64,000 nucleotides of DNA from Synaphobranchus kaupii (GCA_029718625.1 CM056376.1:83596541-83660540); one strand, 5' to 3'. Counted from the stretch's first letter, positions 10,405-21,050 are shown. Notes: a model not told the origin generated them from the letters alone. Translations and numbers: made by a program.

Positions 10405-11288
10405 CAGATCCTTTCCAAAAAATTTGAATATCATGGAAAAGTTGGTTTTTTTCCATAATTCCATTCAAAAAGTGAAACTTTCATAGATTCACAAAGTGAA
10501 ATATTTCTAGCCTTTATTTGTTTAATTTTTCATCATTTTGGCTTACAGCTCCAGAAAACCCCCAAAATAGTATTTCAAGAAATTAGAATAGTGTGTCGAA
10601 AATCAGCATTTACTTCAGTTATTTCAGAGAATGAATGTTTTAGACTGAGTGTCACACTCTAATCATCTAATTTACTCAAAACACCAGCAAAGTTTTTCTA
10701 CAGGTGTGTCGTTAAATTGGACAGGTATCTCAGTTTGGTTCAGTATGGGGAAGACTGCAGACTTGACAATTGGCCAGAAGACCATCATTGACACCCTCCA
10801 GAAGATGGGTAAGCCACAAAAGGTCATCGCTAAGGAGGCTGGCTGTTCACAGAGTGCAGTGTCCAAGCGTATCAATAGAAAGTTTAGTGGAAGGGAAAAA
10901 TGTGGCAGGAGAAGGTGCACAAGCAAAAGAGATGACCGTAGGCTTCAGCGGATTGTCAAGCAAAGACGATTCCAAAATTTGGCGGAGATGCAGAGGGAGT
11001 GGACTGAGGCTGGAGTCAGTGCTTCAAAAACCACCACGTACAGAGTGTGACACTCAGTCTAAAACATTCATTCTCTGAAATAACTGAAGTAAATGCTGAT
11101 TTTCGACACACTATTCTAATTTCTTGAAATACTGTTTTGGGGGTTTTCTGGAGCTGTAAGCCAAAATTATGAAAAATGAAACAAAGAAATATTTCACTTT
11201 GTGAATCTATGAAAGTTTCACTTTTTGAATGGAATTATGGAAAAAAAAAAACTTTTCCATGATATTCACATTTTTTGGAAAGGATCTG
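10405..11288 (+). mobile_element. Tc1-A: internally deleted Tc1 element with about 250-bp terminal inverted repeats
   Basis: CAGATCCTTTCCAAAAAA at 10405 is mirrored by the end at 11288, flanked by TA on both sides. The arms match from the tip to the sequence around TCAGAGAATGAATG, that is about 10405-10665 and 11045-11288. Only about 380 bp, including a truncated transposase, lie between. The element is a non-autonomous derivative of a Tc1 family. Confidence 0.92.
10745..11050 (+). pseudogene. Truncated Tc1 transposase, DNA-binding domain only
   Basis: From ATG at 10745 there are 101 codons beginning MGKTADLTIGQKTIIDTLQK. This covers the first helix-turn-helix (KVIAKEAGCSQSAVSKRINR) and the linker to the second (DDRRLQRIVKQ, then TEAGVSASKTTTYRV). 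It stops on entering the right inverted repeat. The whole DDE catalytic domain is missing against a usual length of about 340 residues. The upstream in-frame codons lie in the inverted repeat and are not part of the protein. Such a product could at most bind DNA. Confidence 0.85.
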
Positions 11289-11296
11289 TATATATA

Positions 11297-12827
11297 CACT
11301 ACTCACAAAAAGTTAGGGATATTCGGCTTTCGGGTGAAATTTCAGGATGAACCTAAAATGCACTATAACCTTTACAGGTGAAATTAATTTGACCTTCTCT
11401 AAACTTTTGAATGCACATGTCCAACTATTCAATGTTTCAGTACTTTTTGCACAACTTGCTGTTCTCTAACAAGGAGCTGAACGGCAAAATTCACAACAGG
11501 TGTTTGATCCATGAATCGACCAATAAATTTCCTGGTTCAATTAGAATTGGTATTTAAACAGTCCTCTTCATCATGCTGTTCACATTTTGACATCATGAGA
11601 CCAAGACGACACCTAACAATTGATCAACAGTACCTCGCCATTGCGAGGCTTCAAACAGGATGTTCTCAGAGGGAAGTGGCCACTGAGCTTAGAGTGTCAC
11701 AGAGTGTCATCAGCAGGTTGCAACAGAGATACAGAGAGACTGGAAGAGTCACAGAAAGGCATAGAAGTGGACGTCCTTTGGCCACATCCCACACTGATGA
11801 CCGCTTCATTGTGAACAGTGCCCAGCGGAACCGGATGATGAATGCCACTCAACTCCAGGCACATTTAAGGGAGGTGAGAGGCACCCAAGTGTCACGTCAG
11901 ACCATTCAAAACCGTTTACATCAGCGTGGTCTGCGTGCTAGACGACCTGCAAGGGTACCTGACCACACCACCAGGCACAGGCGTCATCGTCTTGTATGGG
12001 CCAGGGAGCATTTACGCTGGACGAGGGACCAGTGGGCCTCAGTGCTGTTCTCTGATGAAAGTCGATTCACGTTGAGCAGAAATGATGGCCGCCAACGATG
12101 TTGGAGACGTCAAGGAGAGCGCTATGCATCAGCCACTGTTGTCACCAGACGACCCTTTGGTGGTGGCGGTGTTACAGTGTGGGCAGGTGTGTCTAGTCAA
12201 TACAGAACTGCCCTACACTTTGTGAATGGTACAGTGACAAGCCCATACTACCTGAATAACATCATTAATCCAGTCATTGTGCCCCTGCATGAACAACACA
12301 GGCCTAATTTCATCTTCATGGACGACAATGCTCCAGCTCATCGAGGTCGCATCATTAGGGAAAGGCTGCTGGAGACTGGGGTACCTCAAATGGAGTGGCC
12401 TGCACTTTCTCCAGACCTGAATCCCATAGAAAACCTATGGGATCAGCTGACTCACCGTGTAGAGGCTCGTAACTCTGTACCCCAGAACCTCAATGACCTG
12501 AGGGCCGCCCTTCAAGAAGAGTGGGATGCCATGCCTCAGCAGACAATAAGTCGACTTGTGAACAGCATGAGACGTCGTTGTCAAGCTGTAATTGATGCTC
12601 AAGGGCACATGACAAGTTATTGAGACATTGACATTTTTGTTGTGGTATACCCACCACTGTTGTTGGCTTTTGTTTCAATAAATTGTTTGAGATGAGGAAA
12701 TCACCATTGCATGCTTCTACTTAAATGCCCTACTTTCATGATACGTATAATATCACTGTTGCGTGAACTTACATTTTCCATAAATTTCACCCGAAAGCCA
12801 AATATCCCAAACTTTTTGTGAGTAGTG
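11297..12827 (+). mobile_element. Tc1-B: apparently complete Tc1 element, 1,531 bp
   Basis: The 46-bp terminal inverted repeats (11297-11342 and 12782-12827) begin CACTACTCACAAAAAG and differ at only two positions. TA flanks both ends. The transposase frame inside is uninterrupted. It is wedged between Tc1-A and a leftover Tc1-A right end, in TA-rich sequence. Size, ends and coding capacity all match an autonomous Tc1 element. Confidence 0.95.
11595..12623 (+). CDS. Tc1-B transposase, intact 342 residues
   Basis: This is a cut-and-paste transposase acting on its own terminal repeats and inserting at TA. The start is ATG 11595 ([20 protein letters not shown]); the frame extends 28 codons further up but without family similarity. 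The N-terminal paired-like domain has two helix-turn-helix parts ([19 protein letters not shown], then [20 protein letters not shown]) with a GRP-type linker ([10 protein letters not shown]). The catalytic triad is D154 (FSDESRF), D244 (MDDNAPAH) and E279 (LNPIENLW), a DD34E spacing exact for Tc1. The length equals the family norm and no stop or frameshift is seen. Whether it is active cannot be told from sequence. It is the only intact transposase in the window. Confidence 0.93.
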   Translation: MRPRRHLTIDQQYLAIARLQTGCSQREVATELRVSQSVISRLQQRYRETGRVTERHRSGRPLATSHTDDRFIVNSAQRNRMMNATQLQAHLREVRGTQVSRQTIQNRLHQRGLRARRPARVPDHTTRHRRHRLVWAREHLRWTRDQWASVLFSDESRFTLSRNDGRQRCWRRQGERYASATVVTRRPFGGGGVTVWAGVSSQYRTALHFVNGTVTSPYYLNNIINPVIVPLHEQHRPNFIFMDDNAPAHRGRIIRERLLETGVPQMEWPALSPDLNPIENLWDQLTHRVEARNSVPQNLNDLRAALQEEWDAMPQQTISRLVNSMRRRCQAVIDAQGHMTSY

Positions 12828-12840
12828 TATGTATATATAT

Positions 12841-12976
12841 AAAATGAAACAAATAAAGGCGAGAAATATTTCACTTTGTGTAATGAATCTATAATCTATG
12901 AAAGTTTCACTTTTTGAATGGAATTATGGAAAAAAAAAACTTTTCTATGATATTCTAATTTTTTGGAAAGGATCTG
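12841..12976 (+). mobile_element. Leftover right terminal repeat of a Tc1-A element
   Basis: The segment from AAATGAAACAAATAAAGG to TTGGAAAGGATCTG matches the right arm of Tc1-A (about 11168-11288) with small insertions. No left end is attached. It may be the residue of a second Tc1-A copy into which Tc1-B inserted. Confidence 0.8.

Positions 12977-13017
<41 letters not shown>
12977..13017. repeat. (TA)n microsatellite
   Basis: About forty bases of alternating T and A directly follow the Tc1-A right end. This is a suitable TA target-rich site. Confidence 0.9.
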
Positions 13018-13018
<1 letters not shown>

Positions 13019-13237
13019 TTTTAAATGTTTAAATGCAAGAACATCTGGTATTTTCATTGCTCTAGAGGTTACATGCCTACTTGTACATTGTACAGTTCCC
13101 AAATTGTTCCACTAATAGTGGTAACGTTACTGAGATTGTAAAAAAAAACAGGAAGTGGCTAGTCAAGCTAACTTACACATGAAGTTGGCTATAATTACGC
13201 AGGAAACAGTTATTATCGATAACTGGATATAAAAATA

Positions 13238-13513
13238 TTACTTTTTAACTATGACAGCAACTTGGCAAGAATACATAACGGGGGAAGTGCGAGTCGCCCT
13301 GCTGTAGAAGAGCGAAGTGGTTGAGCAGGAACATTCTGCACAACAGTTCTGGATTAAGTCCTGCAGGTAGGTGGGGCCTGTCCTATTGGCTGCAGTGTAG
13401 GCCAGGGTCACAACTTTGAACCTGATCCTGGCTGCAACTGGCAGCCAGTGGAGTGACCTCAGCAGGGGGGTTACATGGGAAAATTTCAGGAGGTTTGGAT
13501 ACCTTTGATCCAA
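13238..13513 (-). pseudogene. LINE reverse transcriptase C-terminal fragment (CR1/L2-like)
   Basis: The minus-strand frame contains TPLLRSLHWLPVAARIRFKV and TLAYTAANRTGPTYLQDLI. This is a segment typical of the region after the reverse transcriptase in CR1/L2/Rex1-type LINE ORF2 proteins (family form: HITPxLxSLHWLPVxxRIxFK). Only about 80 residues remain, so this is a decayed fragment. No LINE 3' tail or target duplication was identified. The frame runs on into unrelated sequence at 13490-13513. Confidence 0.75.
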
Positions 13514-14080
13514 AAATCAAACATCCCCTTCCATTTTCAATTTCTTTTAAACAGTCAGACCCCTCATCTGACCCACAACAAATAAATAAAAACAAATATA
13601 AATTATTCACAAATACATTGTTTTAAATCATAAAAAGGCAAAATGTCCAATAGTTAACAAAATAAAGAACGTTTATGGATGCAATTGATGCGAGAATCTA
13701 CTTTTAACTGGTTCATCTCTGATGATTGTGTCATTGTAATTAATATACAGTGATAAATTACAATTAAAATTAAATATATTATTTTTGTTTGATATTGACA
13801 GCTGTTTGGGGGATTATTTTATGGCGACAAAATCCTTTTTTTTTTTACTTTGCTGTACTGAAAGGCTTAATAGGTAGCCTAATGTCTACTTTATCACTGT
13901 AACGGTTAAACAAATCAAGTGCAAAATATAAATAATTGTATATATACTACATGATACAAATGTTGTATTATTTGACCAATTTTAAAGTTTTATTACATTT
14001 TGTTCCTGAAATCCAACCTGAATCCACCCTTCTGCTGGGATCAGGATAATCCAGATTTTTTGGATCAAAGGTATCCAAAT
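13493..14080. mobile_element. Inverted-repeat element of unknown class
   Basis: TTTGGATACCTTTGATCC near 13493-13516 is matched by its inverse at 14057-14080 (24 bp, one mismatch). About 540 AT-rich bases without a reading frame lie between. Related but irregular GATCC/GGATT motifs continue to about 14255 and end in TGAACAACTGGGCCCAG. This suggests the outer border may lie there. Probably a non-autonomous DNA element. Confidence 0.5.
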
Positions 14081-14329
14081 CCTACTAAAAACCTTTGAAC
14101 AACACATACTGAAGGTTTGATCCAGATCAAAACAAAGACTGGATTACGTGATCTAATCCGATTTCAGAATCCTTTTTTTCTTTTGAACAACCCATTTTCA
14201 AGATTTGATCCAATCCGATATCCGAAATCCGATCAGATTACTTCTGAACAACTGGGCCCAGGGAACAAATATTCGTGATTCCCTTCTAAATAGGTTAATT
14301 TTAGTCTTGTGGACATACAATATGTACTA

Positions 14330-16053
14330 AACTCCTCAAAAAAAGTTCGGAAACGTTATTTTGGTGGATTATTCCTCCCCTTTAATAATACCAATTGGTA
14401 TTGTATTTTATATCGCTGGAAAGCCTGATTAGTCACCTTTACAACGAGGTACAACTTGTAAGGATCATGCATTCGTGGAATGAGCAACACAGATAACCGT
14501 GTGGGTAGCGGCCCAAAAAAATGCGCCAAAATCCCCTGCAATATTCTTCTGTTGGTATTCACTCTCGTTTTGAGTTGCTTGGTGGATTGGATGATTGCAC
14601 TCTCCCACAGTAATAAGGAAAAAACAACACATATTGGCCATTTTTACACTTTATTCATTTTACACTGTCAGGGACCTCAGTAGCATGTGGAAGATCCATA
14701 CGCAGTCACAACAGCTTGGCACCTCCTCCTCATGCTGATCACCAGCCTGGTCACACACTGCTGTGGGATGGCATCCCATGCCGCAAGTCAGCCAACATGG
14801 TTGCGTTGGTCACTCTGGAACGTACAGCACGCCCAAGCTGATCCCACAGGTGTTCAATTGGGTTGAGGTCTGGACTCACGGCAGGCCATTCCATCCTCTC
14901 CACTCCCAAATTCTGGAGGTACTCTGTGATGATCCTGGCTCTGTGGGGGCGAGCGTTGTCTTCCTGGAGGATGGAGTTAGGTCCCAGATTCTGGAGATAT
15001 GGGATCGCCACTGGCTCCAGAATCTCATTCCGATATCTCACTGCATTGAGATTGCCGTCAATGATGACAAGTTCTGTTTTGCCTGTGAGAGAGATACCGC
15101 CCCACACCATGACACTGCCCCCATTGAAAGGTGTCACGCGATCTGTGCAGCAATCTGCATAGCGTTCTCCACGCCGTCTCCATACTTTGATCCTGCCATC
15201 CAGCTTCCGCAGACAGAACCTTGATTCATCACTGAACATGACGTTGCCCCACATTCTTACGTTCCACTGTCGGTGCTGTCGACACCAGCGCAAACGGGCC
15301 TGACGGTGAAGGGCAGTCATTGCAGGCTTCCTGGCAGCCTTATAAGCACGAAGACCGGCCATGTGCAGTCTGTTCCTCACCGTCTGATCAGAGATCTGTC
15401 TGTGGTAGCGTTGTGCAAATCTTGCCTGTAAATCTCTGGAAGAAAGCCTACGGTTCCTCAGTGAAGCAAGGGTGAGGAACCGGTCTTCTTGGGGTGTTGT
15501 CTTCCTGGGACGGCCACTTTGTGGTCTGTCTTTGACTTCACCAGTCTCACGGAACTTGGTCCTAAGTTTGGAAATGGTACCAGGGCTGACACCAAATAAT
15601 GCTGCCACTCTGCGTACCGGAACACCAGCTTCCACTTGCCCTATTGCACGGGCCTTATCCTGAAGGGACAAACGTGGCATGTTTATGCTTGGAGCACACA
15701 CAAACTCAACAAAGTTGCAGGACCCATGCACACAAGTGCTGTCAATTAGGTGCCAATCAGGTGCCAGTCACACACCTGTGACTGGCATACACCTGCCAGC
15801 ACTTGAAGCTCAAAACGAGAGTGAATACCAACAGAAGAATATTGCAGGGGATTTTGGCACATTTTTTTCGGCCGCTACCCAAACGGTTAGCTGTGTTGCT
15901 CATTCCACGAATGCATGATCCTTACAAGTTGTACCTCGTTGTAAAGGTGACTAATCAGGCTTTCCAACGATATAAAATACAATACCAATTGGTATTATTA
16001 AAGGGGAGGAATAATCAACCGAAATAACGTTTCCGAACTTTTTTTGAGGAGTT
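14330..16053 (-). mobile_element. Tc1-C copy 1, 1,724 bp, about 245-bp terminal inverted repeats
   Basis: The ends are AACTCCTCAAAAAAAGTT and its inverse at 16053, flanked by TA (14328-14329 and 16054-16055). The arms match from the tip to the sequence around CCAACAGAAGAATATTGC and beyond, about 14330-14574 and 15810-16053. A second copy in opposite orientation lies at 41505-43196. Confidence 0.93.
14751..15680 (-). pseudogene. Tc1-C transposase, frameshifted near its C-terminus
   Basis: From ATG at 15680 (MPRLSLQDKARAIGQVEAGV) the frame carries the paired-like DNA-binding domain (VRRVAALFGVSPGTISKL, then GRPRKTTPQED). The DDE domain follows with FSDESRF, QEDNARPH (the usual DDN is EDN, but the catalytic second D is kept) and LNPIEHLWDQL, keeping DD34E spacing. 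After ADLR a small deletion shifts the frame to GMPSHSSV and a stop. The normal tail ([17 protein letters not shown]) is still readable in another frame down to about 14680. About 310 residues are read against a norm near 340. Upstream in-frame codons before ATG 15680 are not family sequence. Confidence 0.9.
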
Positions 16054-16280
16054 TATATACTTGTATTGGAAATAATTACTTTCTGAATTCCAGAGATACT
16101 GGATACTTTTACCCTCATTTTATGATTGAATTTGGGCGGTACTATAAGTGGGAATAGTGACGTCACTAATCCCAAACCAATCACAAGGCTGATGTCGCTT
16201 GTCCCTCACATCAGCATTTGTCAAAACTAATGCATTCCGGCATTAATGCCTTATTCGAACATGGCCAGTGTGTTAATGCC
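16054..16280. other. No feature recognised
   Basis: Short AT-rich spacer between Tc1-C and the SINE. No coding signal. Confidence 0.4.
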
Positions 16281-16783
16281 TGGCATTTATATAGCGCCTT
16301 TCTCGATACTCAAAGCGCTTTACAATGATGTGGGGGAAACTCACCTCAACCACCACCAATGTGTAGCACCCACCTGGCTGATGCAACGGTAGCCATTTCT
16401 GCGCTAGAATGCTCACCACACATCAGCTGAGGTGGAGAGGGAGAGAATAATTATTTAACCAATTAAACTGGGGGATGATCAGATTTAAAGAGCCTGGGTT
16501 GGGAGTTTAGCCAGGATACCAGGGAAACCCCTACTCTTTACGATAAGTGTCATTGGATCTTTAATGACCACAGTGAGTCAGGACTGTCCCCATCACTGCA
16601 CTGGGGCATTGGGGTTTATTTGACTAGAGGGAAGACAGCCCCTTACTGGCCTTCCAACACCACTTCCAGCAGCAACTTAGTTTTCCCCAGAGGTCTCCCA
16701 TCCAAGTACTAACCAAGCCCACACCTGCTTAGCTTCAGCCATTCAGCAGGCTCAGATTGCATGGTGGTATGGGTGTTGGCTAG
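16281..16783 (-). mobile_element. 5S rRNA-derived SINE (SINE3-like)
   Basis: Read on the minus strand, the first 90 bases (16783-16692) resemble 5S rRNA: CATACCACCATGCAATC, GAAGCTAAGCAGG, GGTTAGTACTTGGATGGGAG. The last two contain the A-box and C-box regions of the 5S internal RNA polymerase III promoter. About 380 bases of unassigned body follow. It ends with AAAGCGCTTTGAGTATCGAG and GGCGCTATATAAATG, a LINE-type 3' tail seen in fish retroposons. SINE3 elements of fish have this head-tail design. No target duplication was found. The 5S-like head is too diverged to be a functional 5S gene. Confidence 0.82.
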
Positions 16784-17350
16784 CCCTGTGGATTTAGCTA
16801 CTACTTTCAGTAACGTTACGCTTATCTTGGCTAACGTTGGGCGTGCAGCACTAACGTTAGCTAATAATATGCTCACATATGCCTTCTCATCGCTGCGCTC
16901 GCTGGTGCTGGTTACAGCGCAGTTCTTTTTTTTTAACGCACAGAACTGAAGTGGAGCGGAGTGGAGCTTTAGTTGCCAGGGTAACCAACCAAACTATTCC
17001 GTGGCATTCAACAATGCAAGCTACTCAACATCAACTAGCTAGCTAACTAGCAGCAATACCCATGTCTTTATTGGAAGAAACAAATGTTTTCGGGGTTATC
17101 CCTGTAAACAGGACCTAACTGTTGCCAGTGTGAATTGAGGTTAGAACGAACAATGAGCATTGCATCATATTTCTGTTCTCCAATCACAGAGCTTCACCAC
17201 GACGTCAACAAAAATGTGCTCGAGCCGAAGTGTAACTTACACTTTAATTAAATGTTGCGTTAACTCTATCCACGGTTGCCCCCTAGTGGTAGTCGTCGAC
17301 TTCACAATTGTAGTATTTATATAAAGCTTGCAGCTGTATGACATGAATAT
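16784..17350. other. No gene recognised
   Basis: Unassigned sequence with several TAACGTTA motifs. The block ATCCACGGTTGCCCCCTAGT near 17269 resembles ATCCACGGCTAGTGGTAGCC near 4703. This suggests the dispersed repeat A extends leftwards here and that the next element landed within it. Confidence 0.5.
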
Positions 17351-17353
17351 ATT

Positions 17354-19253
17354 GGGCCCTATCTTGGCGATCTTGGCGCTTAGTCTAAGCGCATGGCGCT
17401 AAGTCCATTTAGGGCGTGTCCAAGTCCACTTTTGCTATTTTAACGGCGTGTTTTTTTGGCGCTAAGCACGGCGCATGGCGCAACTGGGCTGAACCTAGTC
17501 GCTTCATTAATTATAGGTGTGTCTTGGGCGTAACATTCAATAAACCAATCAAAATGTAATATCCCATTCCCTTTAAAAGCCTGCTTTTCCACCTTGGCGG
17601 ATTGCTTATGATGGCGAAACAGACATGCTCGTGCGTGTTTAGTGTGATCAAGGAATATGGAGTATGATCAATATTATTCGGACTAACCATTAGCCTATGA
17701 GTTCCCGGTAATTCCAGACAGGGCTGTTATTTTACAAAATATGTGCGGTTAAATTTCGTTAAAAGGACCTGCAACAGCTGAGAATAAGCTATCAATGGCT
17801 TCAGTCTCACCTTAGAAAACGCCAAATTAGCCTGCTTGTTCAGCGAATTTCGTTTGATTATGCAATGAAAGTGTCAAACATCAAGTTCAAGCTTCATCCA
17901 AAGTTCATTAGGCTACCTGCATAGTAGGCTAATATTGATTAATAACATACATACCGTTGTTTTGCCTTAATGATGACACTAAATAGCCATACAATAAAGC
18001 TGTCAGGTTCGCAACCCATAAGTTCACGCATATTTCCCCTTGTTTAATAATGTCCTGTTTATGGAAATGTGACCAACCTGTTTTACTCGTAGCGTAATCC
18101 TTTAAAACAATCCACTTTCCCAGGAAGATCGTTAAACGTGCGACTTACAGCAGGGGAAACAGAACATGCAGCTCACGTGCAGAGAATGGCATTAAAATTA
18201 ATTGTGAATTAATTGTGTAACTTGCTGCAAATTTGTTTTAGTTTCTAATTAGACGCTTAGTTCTCTTTAAAATCGTTTTGTTCAGTTAAGGAATAACGGG
18301 TGAAATCAGCTGGGTTTTAAATGGTGAGAGTATGGAAACCTGGTCACTGTAATTTAAAAAAATATGAAGGACGAAGAATAGCTAAGGTTACAATTTAGTT
18401 AACATGGTGACATCTCCGTTTTTTAACCATAGGCTATCGAAAAAAAACTTATTCACTGGACAAGGTTTTGAACTTTTTTCAGTCACAAACCATTCTATTT
18501 GGGCTGTATTCACAGATAAACAGAGCTGTATTGTAATGACATCTGAAGCGCATTTTCAGAACTTAAATGTCCGTCTATTGCCGTGCGCGAGTTTTCCATT
18601 GAATGACAATTCACGCATTAGGTGCAAAGACAATTCGCGCATTAGGCTTGATAGCTATAGGTGTTATCAGCTCCTTTTTAATGGATAGCCATTGTCCCGT
18701 ACCATCGCACATCGCCTGGATGTTGATGGAGTGGGCTGAGAGCAATGTAATGTGGCATTGTTTCCCTTCGCTGATGGAAAGGTATGTGGACCTATGGAAC
18801 CTTTTATTATTATGCATTTTTGATATAGCCTACACAATAATAATATTTCACATTATGATCTAGATATTTTAGTCATGCCTGTGCACGCCCCTGTGTGTAA
18901 CAGACAGGAGGGTATGCGCGTTGTGCACACGCCTATGTAGACGCACTTATATGCGCCGTTAAAATAGCATGTAAACAACTGCGACATGACTTTAGACCAG
19001 GTTTGTGGTGGTTCTAGCGCAAGCGCTTTCTGCTGGCTCAAGATAGCAATACGCCAAAAAGAATCCTGGCCACTCCTCATCTTAAGACCAACACGCCCAG
19101 TTCACTAATGATGGCGCAAGAGTTACGCCGTCAACATGCTAGTTTGACGGCGTAAGCGTTAGGCGCTATTATGGACCTAGCGCCGGGTGTAAGATAGCAA
19201 AGACACTTGCGTTTGCGTTAGCGCCGCTTTGCGCCGGGTGTAAGATAGGGCCC
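17354..19253. mobile_element. Family H DNA element, copy 1, 1,900 bp, non-autonomous
   Basis: The ends are GGGCCCTATCTTGGCG and the inverse AAGATAGGGCCC, flanked by ATT on both sides (17351-17353 and 19254-19256). Subterminal regions are full of GGCGC/GCGCC words. No transposase frame is present. GGGCCC-type ends with a 3-bp target duplication suggest a PIF/Harbinger or related origin. Related copies lie at 34382-35234 and 52576-55024. Confidence 0.8.
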
Positions 19254-19282
19254 ATTGTGTTGCAAATCATGGAATGTGCAAC

Positions 19283-19350
19283 TTTAAATCATGGATGTGC
19301 AATGAATAGTTTTTGAGATACTGACACTTAAATGAGACTAGTACAAACTA
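19283..19350 (+). repeat. Dispersed repeat A, copy 2
   Basis: TTTAAATCATGGATGTGC is followed by TTTTTGAGATACTGACA, collinear with the copies at 4853 and 55590. It begins 30 bases after the right end of family H copy 1, consistent with that element having split a repeat A copy. Confidence 0.7.
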
Positions 19351-19673
19351 GGTGAACATTTCCTCTCATGTGCCAAAGTTAACAGGGTTAAAACATGGTT
19401 TATACATTGGTGGGAAGTTAATAACATGTCTTTATTATTGATTAATACATTTTATTGAAAGACATTTGCCTCTTCCATACATTTGTAGCCTATACATTCC
19501 GCTTTAAAGAATATACCACTTGTAATGATAAAATCTTCTGGTCCTGATATAATTCTTAAAAGTGGATTGCACTGTACTCAGCGTTTAATTGATGAATAAA
19601 AGCAGTTTAGATACCACCTTCTTTTTTTGAGAATTGGACTGATTTAATGATTGAATTTTATAATTTTGTTTAG
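19351..19673. other. No feature recognised apart from a splice-acceptor-like end
   Basis: AT-rich. It ends in TTTTGTTTAG immediately before the Myb-like exon and probably represents its intron. Confidence 0.45.
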
Positions 19674-19885
19674 ACACTGTCCAAAGGAGAACCCGGAATG
19701 ATGATAAAATGGAAACTATGCTGAAGAGTGAGCATCAGCAAGCATCTAGGAAGGAGTTCATGCAGTGGTTGGAGCGTCAGGAGGAAGCGAGTGAGAGGAG
19801 AGGATGAGACGAGAAGAGAGGGAGCATGAAATGAGGATTTTCAATTAGCTTGTTGGACAGATGTCTCAGAGGCAGCAAATTCCCA
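19674..19885 (+). pseudogene. Harbinger Myb-like protein, C-terminal exon remnant
   Basis: After an AG acceptor at 19672-19673 the frame reads SEHQQASRKEFMQWLERQEE, then a one-base shift leads to REEREHEMRIF and QMSQRQQ. Glu/Arg/Gln-rich C-terminal exons of this kind belong to the Myb/SANT-like protein that accompanies the HARBI1 transposase in PIF/Harbinger elements. The DNA-binding exon is not found nearby. It is convergent with the HARBI1 fragment at 20384-20880, the arrangement often seen in these elements. Confidence 0.65.
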
Positions 19886-20383
19886 CTCAGGACATTTCAT
19901 ACTGTGAGAATGGTTCTTCATATGAATGTTTGTGAACCATAAGGGCTATGGTTGACAAATGTTCATATGAAGAACCATTCAGTTAATTCTTGTGTTAAAA
20001 TTTTTATTTCTTATTCTACTGAAATGTTTTGATAACATTTAAGATAACATACCAGCCAATTCAAACAAGTCTGTTCAGTTAAAGGCAAAATAAACATCAT
20101 TATCTCATTGTTGATTATTTTAGATTCTATACAATGCAATCATGTTGCTACTGAGATTAAGGAAGGGCTCCCTTAAAGGTTTTGAAGTGGCTTATGTAAA
20201 AAAAGAATTCTCATCATAAGGTACATCACATAAGGTAAAACACAAAGCAACATCAATTTTGGGTGAATCAGTTCTGACACACCTGCTTCCATTTACTCAA
20301 AATCTAGAGCCTTTCATTTATATCAAAATAATATATCAAATAATGTAGTTTATGACTGACCAATGAGAGAAGTGATTTCGTTT
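19886..20383. other. No gene; a small inverted repeat
   Basis: AATGGTTCTTCATATGAA near 19909-19926 is repeated in inverted form (TTCATATGAAGAACCATT) at about 19961-19978, forming a 50-base hairpin-like pair. The rest is AT-rich and unassigned, lying between the two Harbinger coding remnants. Confidence 0.5.
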
Positions 20384-20880
20384 TCAGAAATATGTTTGTT
20401 TAATAGTGTGAAATTTCATAAATATTTTTATTGTATTCTGACATTTAATTACGAACTGGTTGTATGTGTGTGTGCGTGCAAAGTGCCGGACAAAGGCATT
20501 GAGCACTAGCAAAGAGTCCTCAGGGACCTCAAGGTGGGCTGGGATATCCACTGGATCCTCTCTCTCTTGCAGTTCAGCATTGAAGGGCTCTCCTGAGGAC
20601 TCACGCAAGTTGTACAGCACACAGCAGGCAACCACTACATCTCCCAGCTTATTCAAGCTTGTGTCATTCCTCTTCAATTCCACCTCCCCTTCAAGCTCCC
20701 GAAGGAATTCTCAACTACCATCCTAGCTCAACTCAGATGGAAGTTAAAGTCCCACTTTTTTCTTGAGAGTTGCTGGCCACAGAAGGGCTTCATCAGCCAG
20801 GGTAACATGGGATAAGCACTGTCACCCGAGATGACCACTGGCACTGACTCCTCTCCCATCTCACACTGTGTCGAACCGAG
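20384..20880 (-). pseudogene. HARBI1-like transposase fragment (PIF/Harbinger)
   Basis: On the minus strand EESVPVVISGDSAYPMLPWL contains the second catalytic Asp region (G-D-S-x-YP). Then comes GQQLSRKKWDFNFHLS, a stop, and MVVENSFGSLKGRW with the catalytic Glu. The tail KLGDVVVACCVLYNLRESSG ends the protein. This covers only the C-terminal half of the DDE_Tnp_4 nuclease. The stop and small frameshifts inactivate it. The N-terminal half should lie to the right but is missing; family-like terminal words (TTAGCCCAGGGCTAA) start at about 20915. Confidence 0.8.
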
Positions 20881-21050
20881 GTTAGCCAGAGGCTTAGGGG
20901 TACAGTGTGAATCCTTAGCCCAGGGCTAATGCTTAGCCCAGTTTGAGCAAATGCTTGTGTGAACACAGGATGAGCTAGCCCTGGGTTATCCTTAGGATAG
21001 CCCAGGGCTAACTACAGTGCGGTGTGAAAATGTCTGAGCAGGGCCAGGTT
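20881..21050. repeat. Harbinger end region with repeated TTAGCCC words
   Basis: It contains TTAGCCCAGGGCTAATGC, TTAGCCCAGTTTGAGC and ATAGCCCAGGGCTAAC, which are short alternating inverted words, and CAGTGCGGTGTGAAAATG. Its likely continuation, CAGTGTGAAACATCTG and TTAACCTAGGGTTAA, lies beyond the Penelope-like insertion at 21674-21705. It reads as the right terminal region of the Harbinger element. Confidence 0.55.

Noticed and set aside
16692..16783. Functional 5S rRNA gene
   Set aside because: It lacks full-length 5S similarity and is fused to a SINE body and LINE-like tail.
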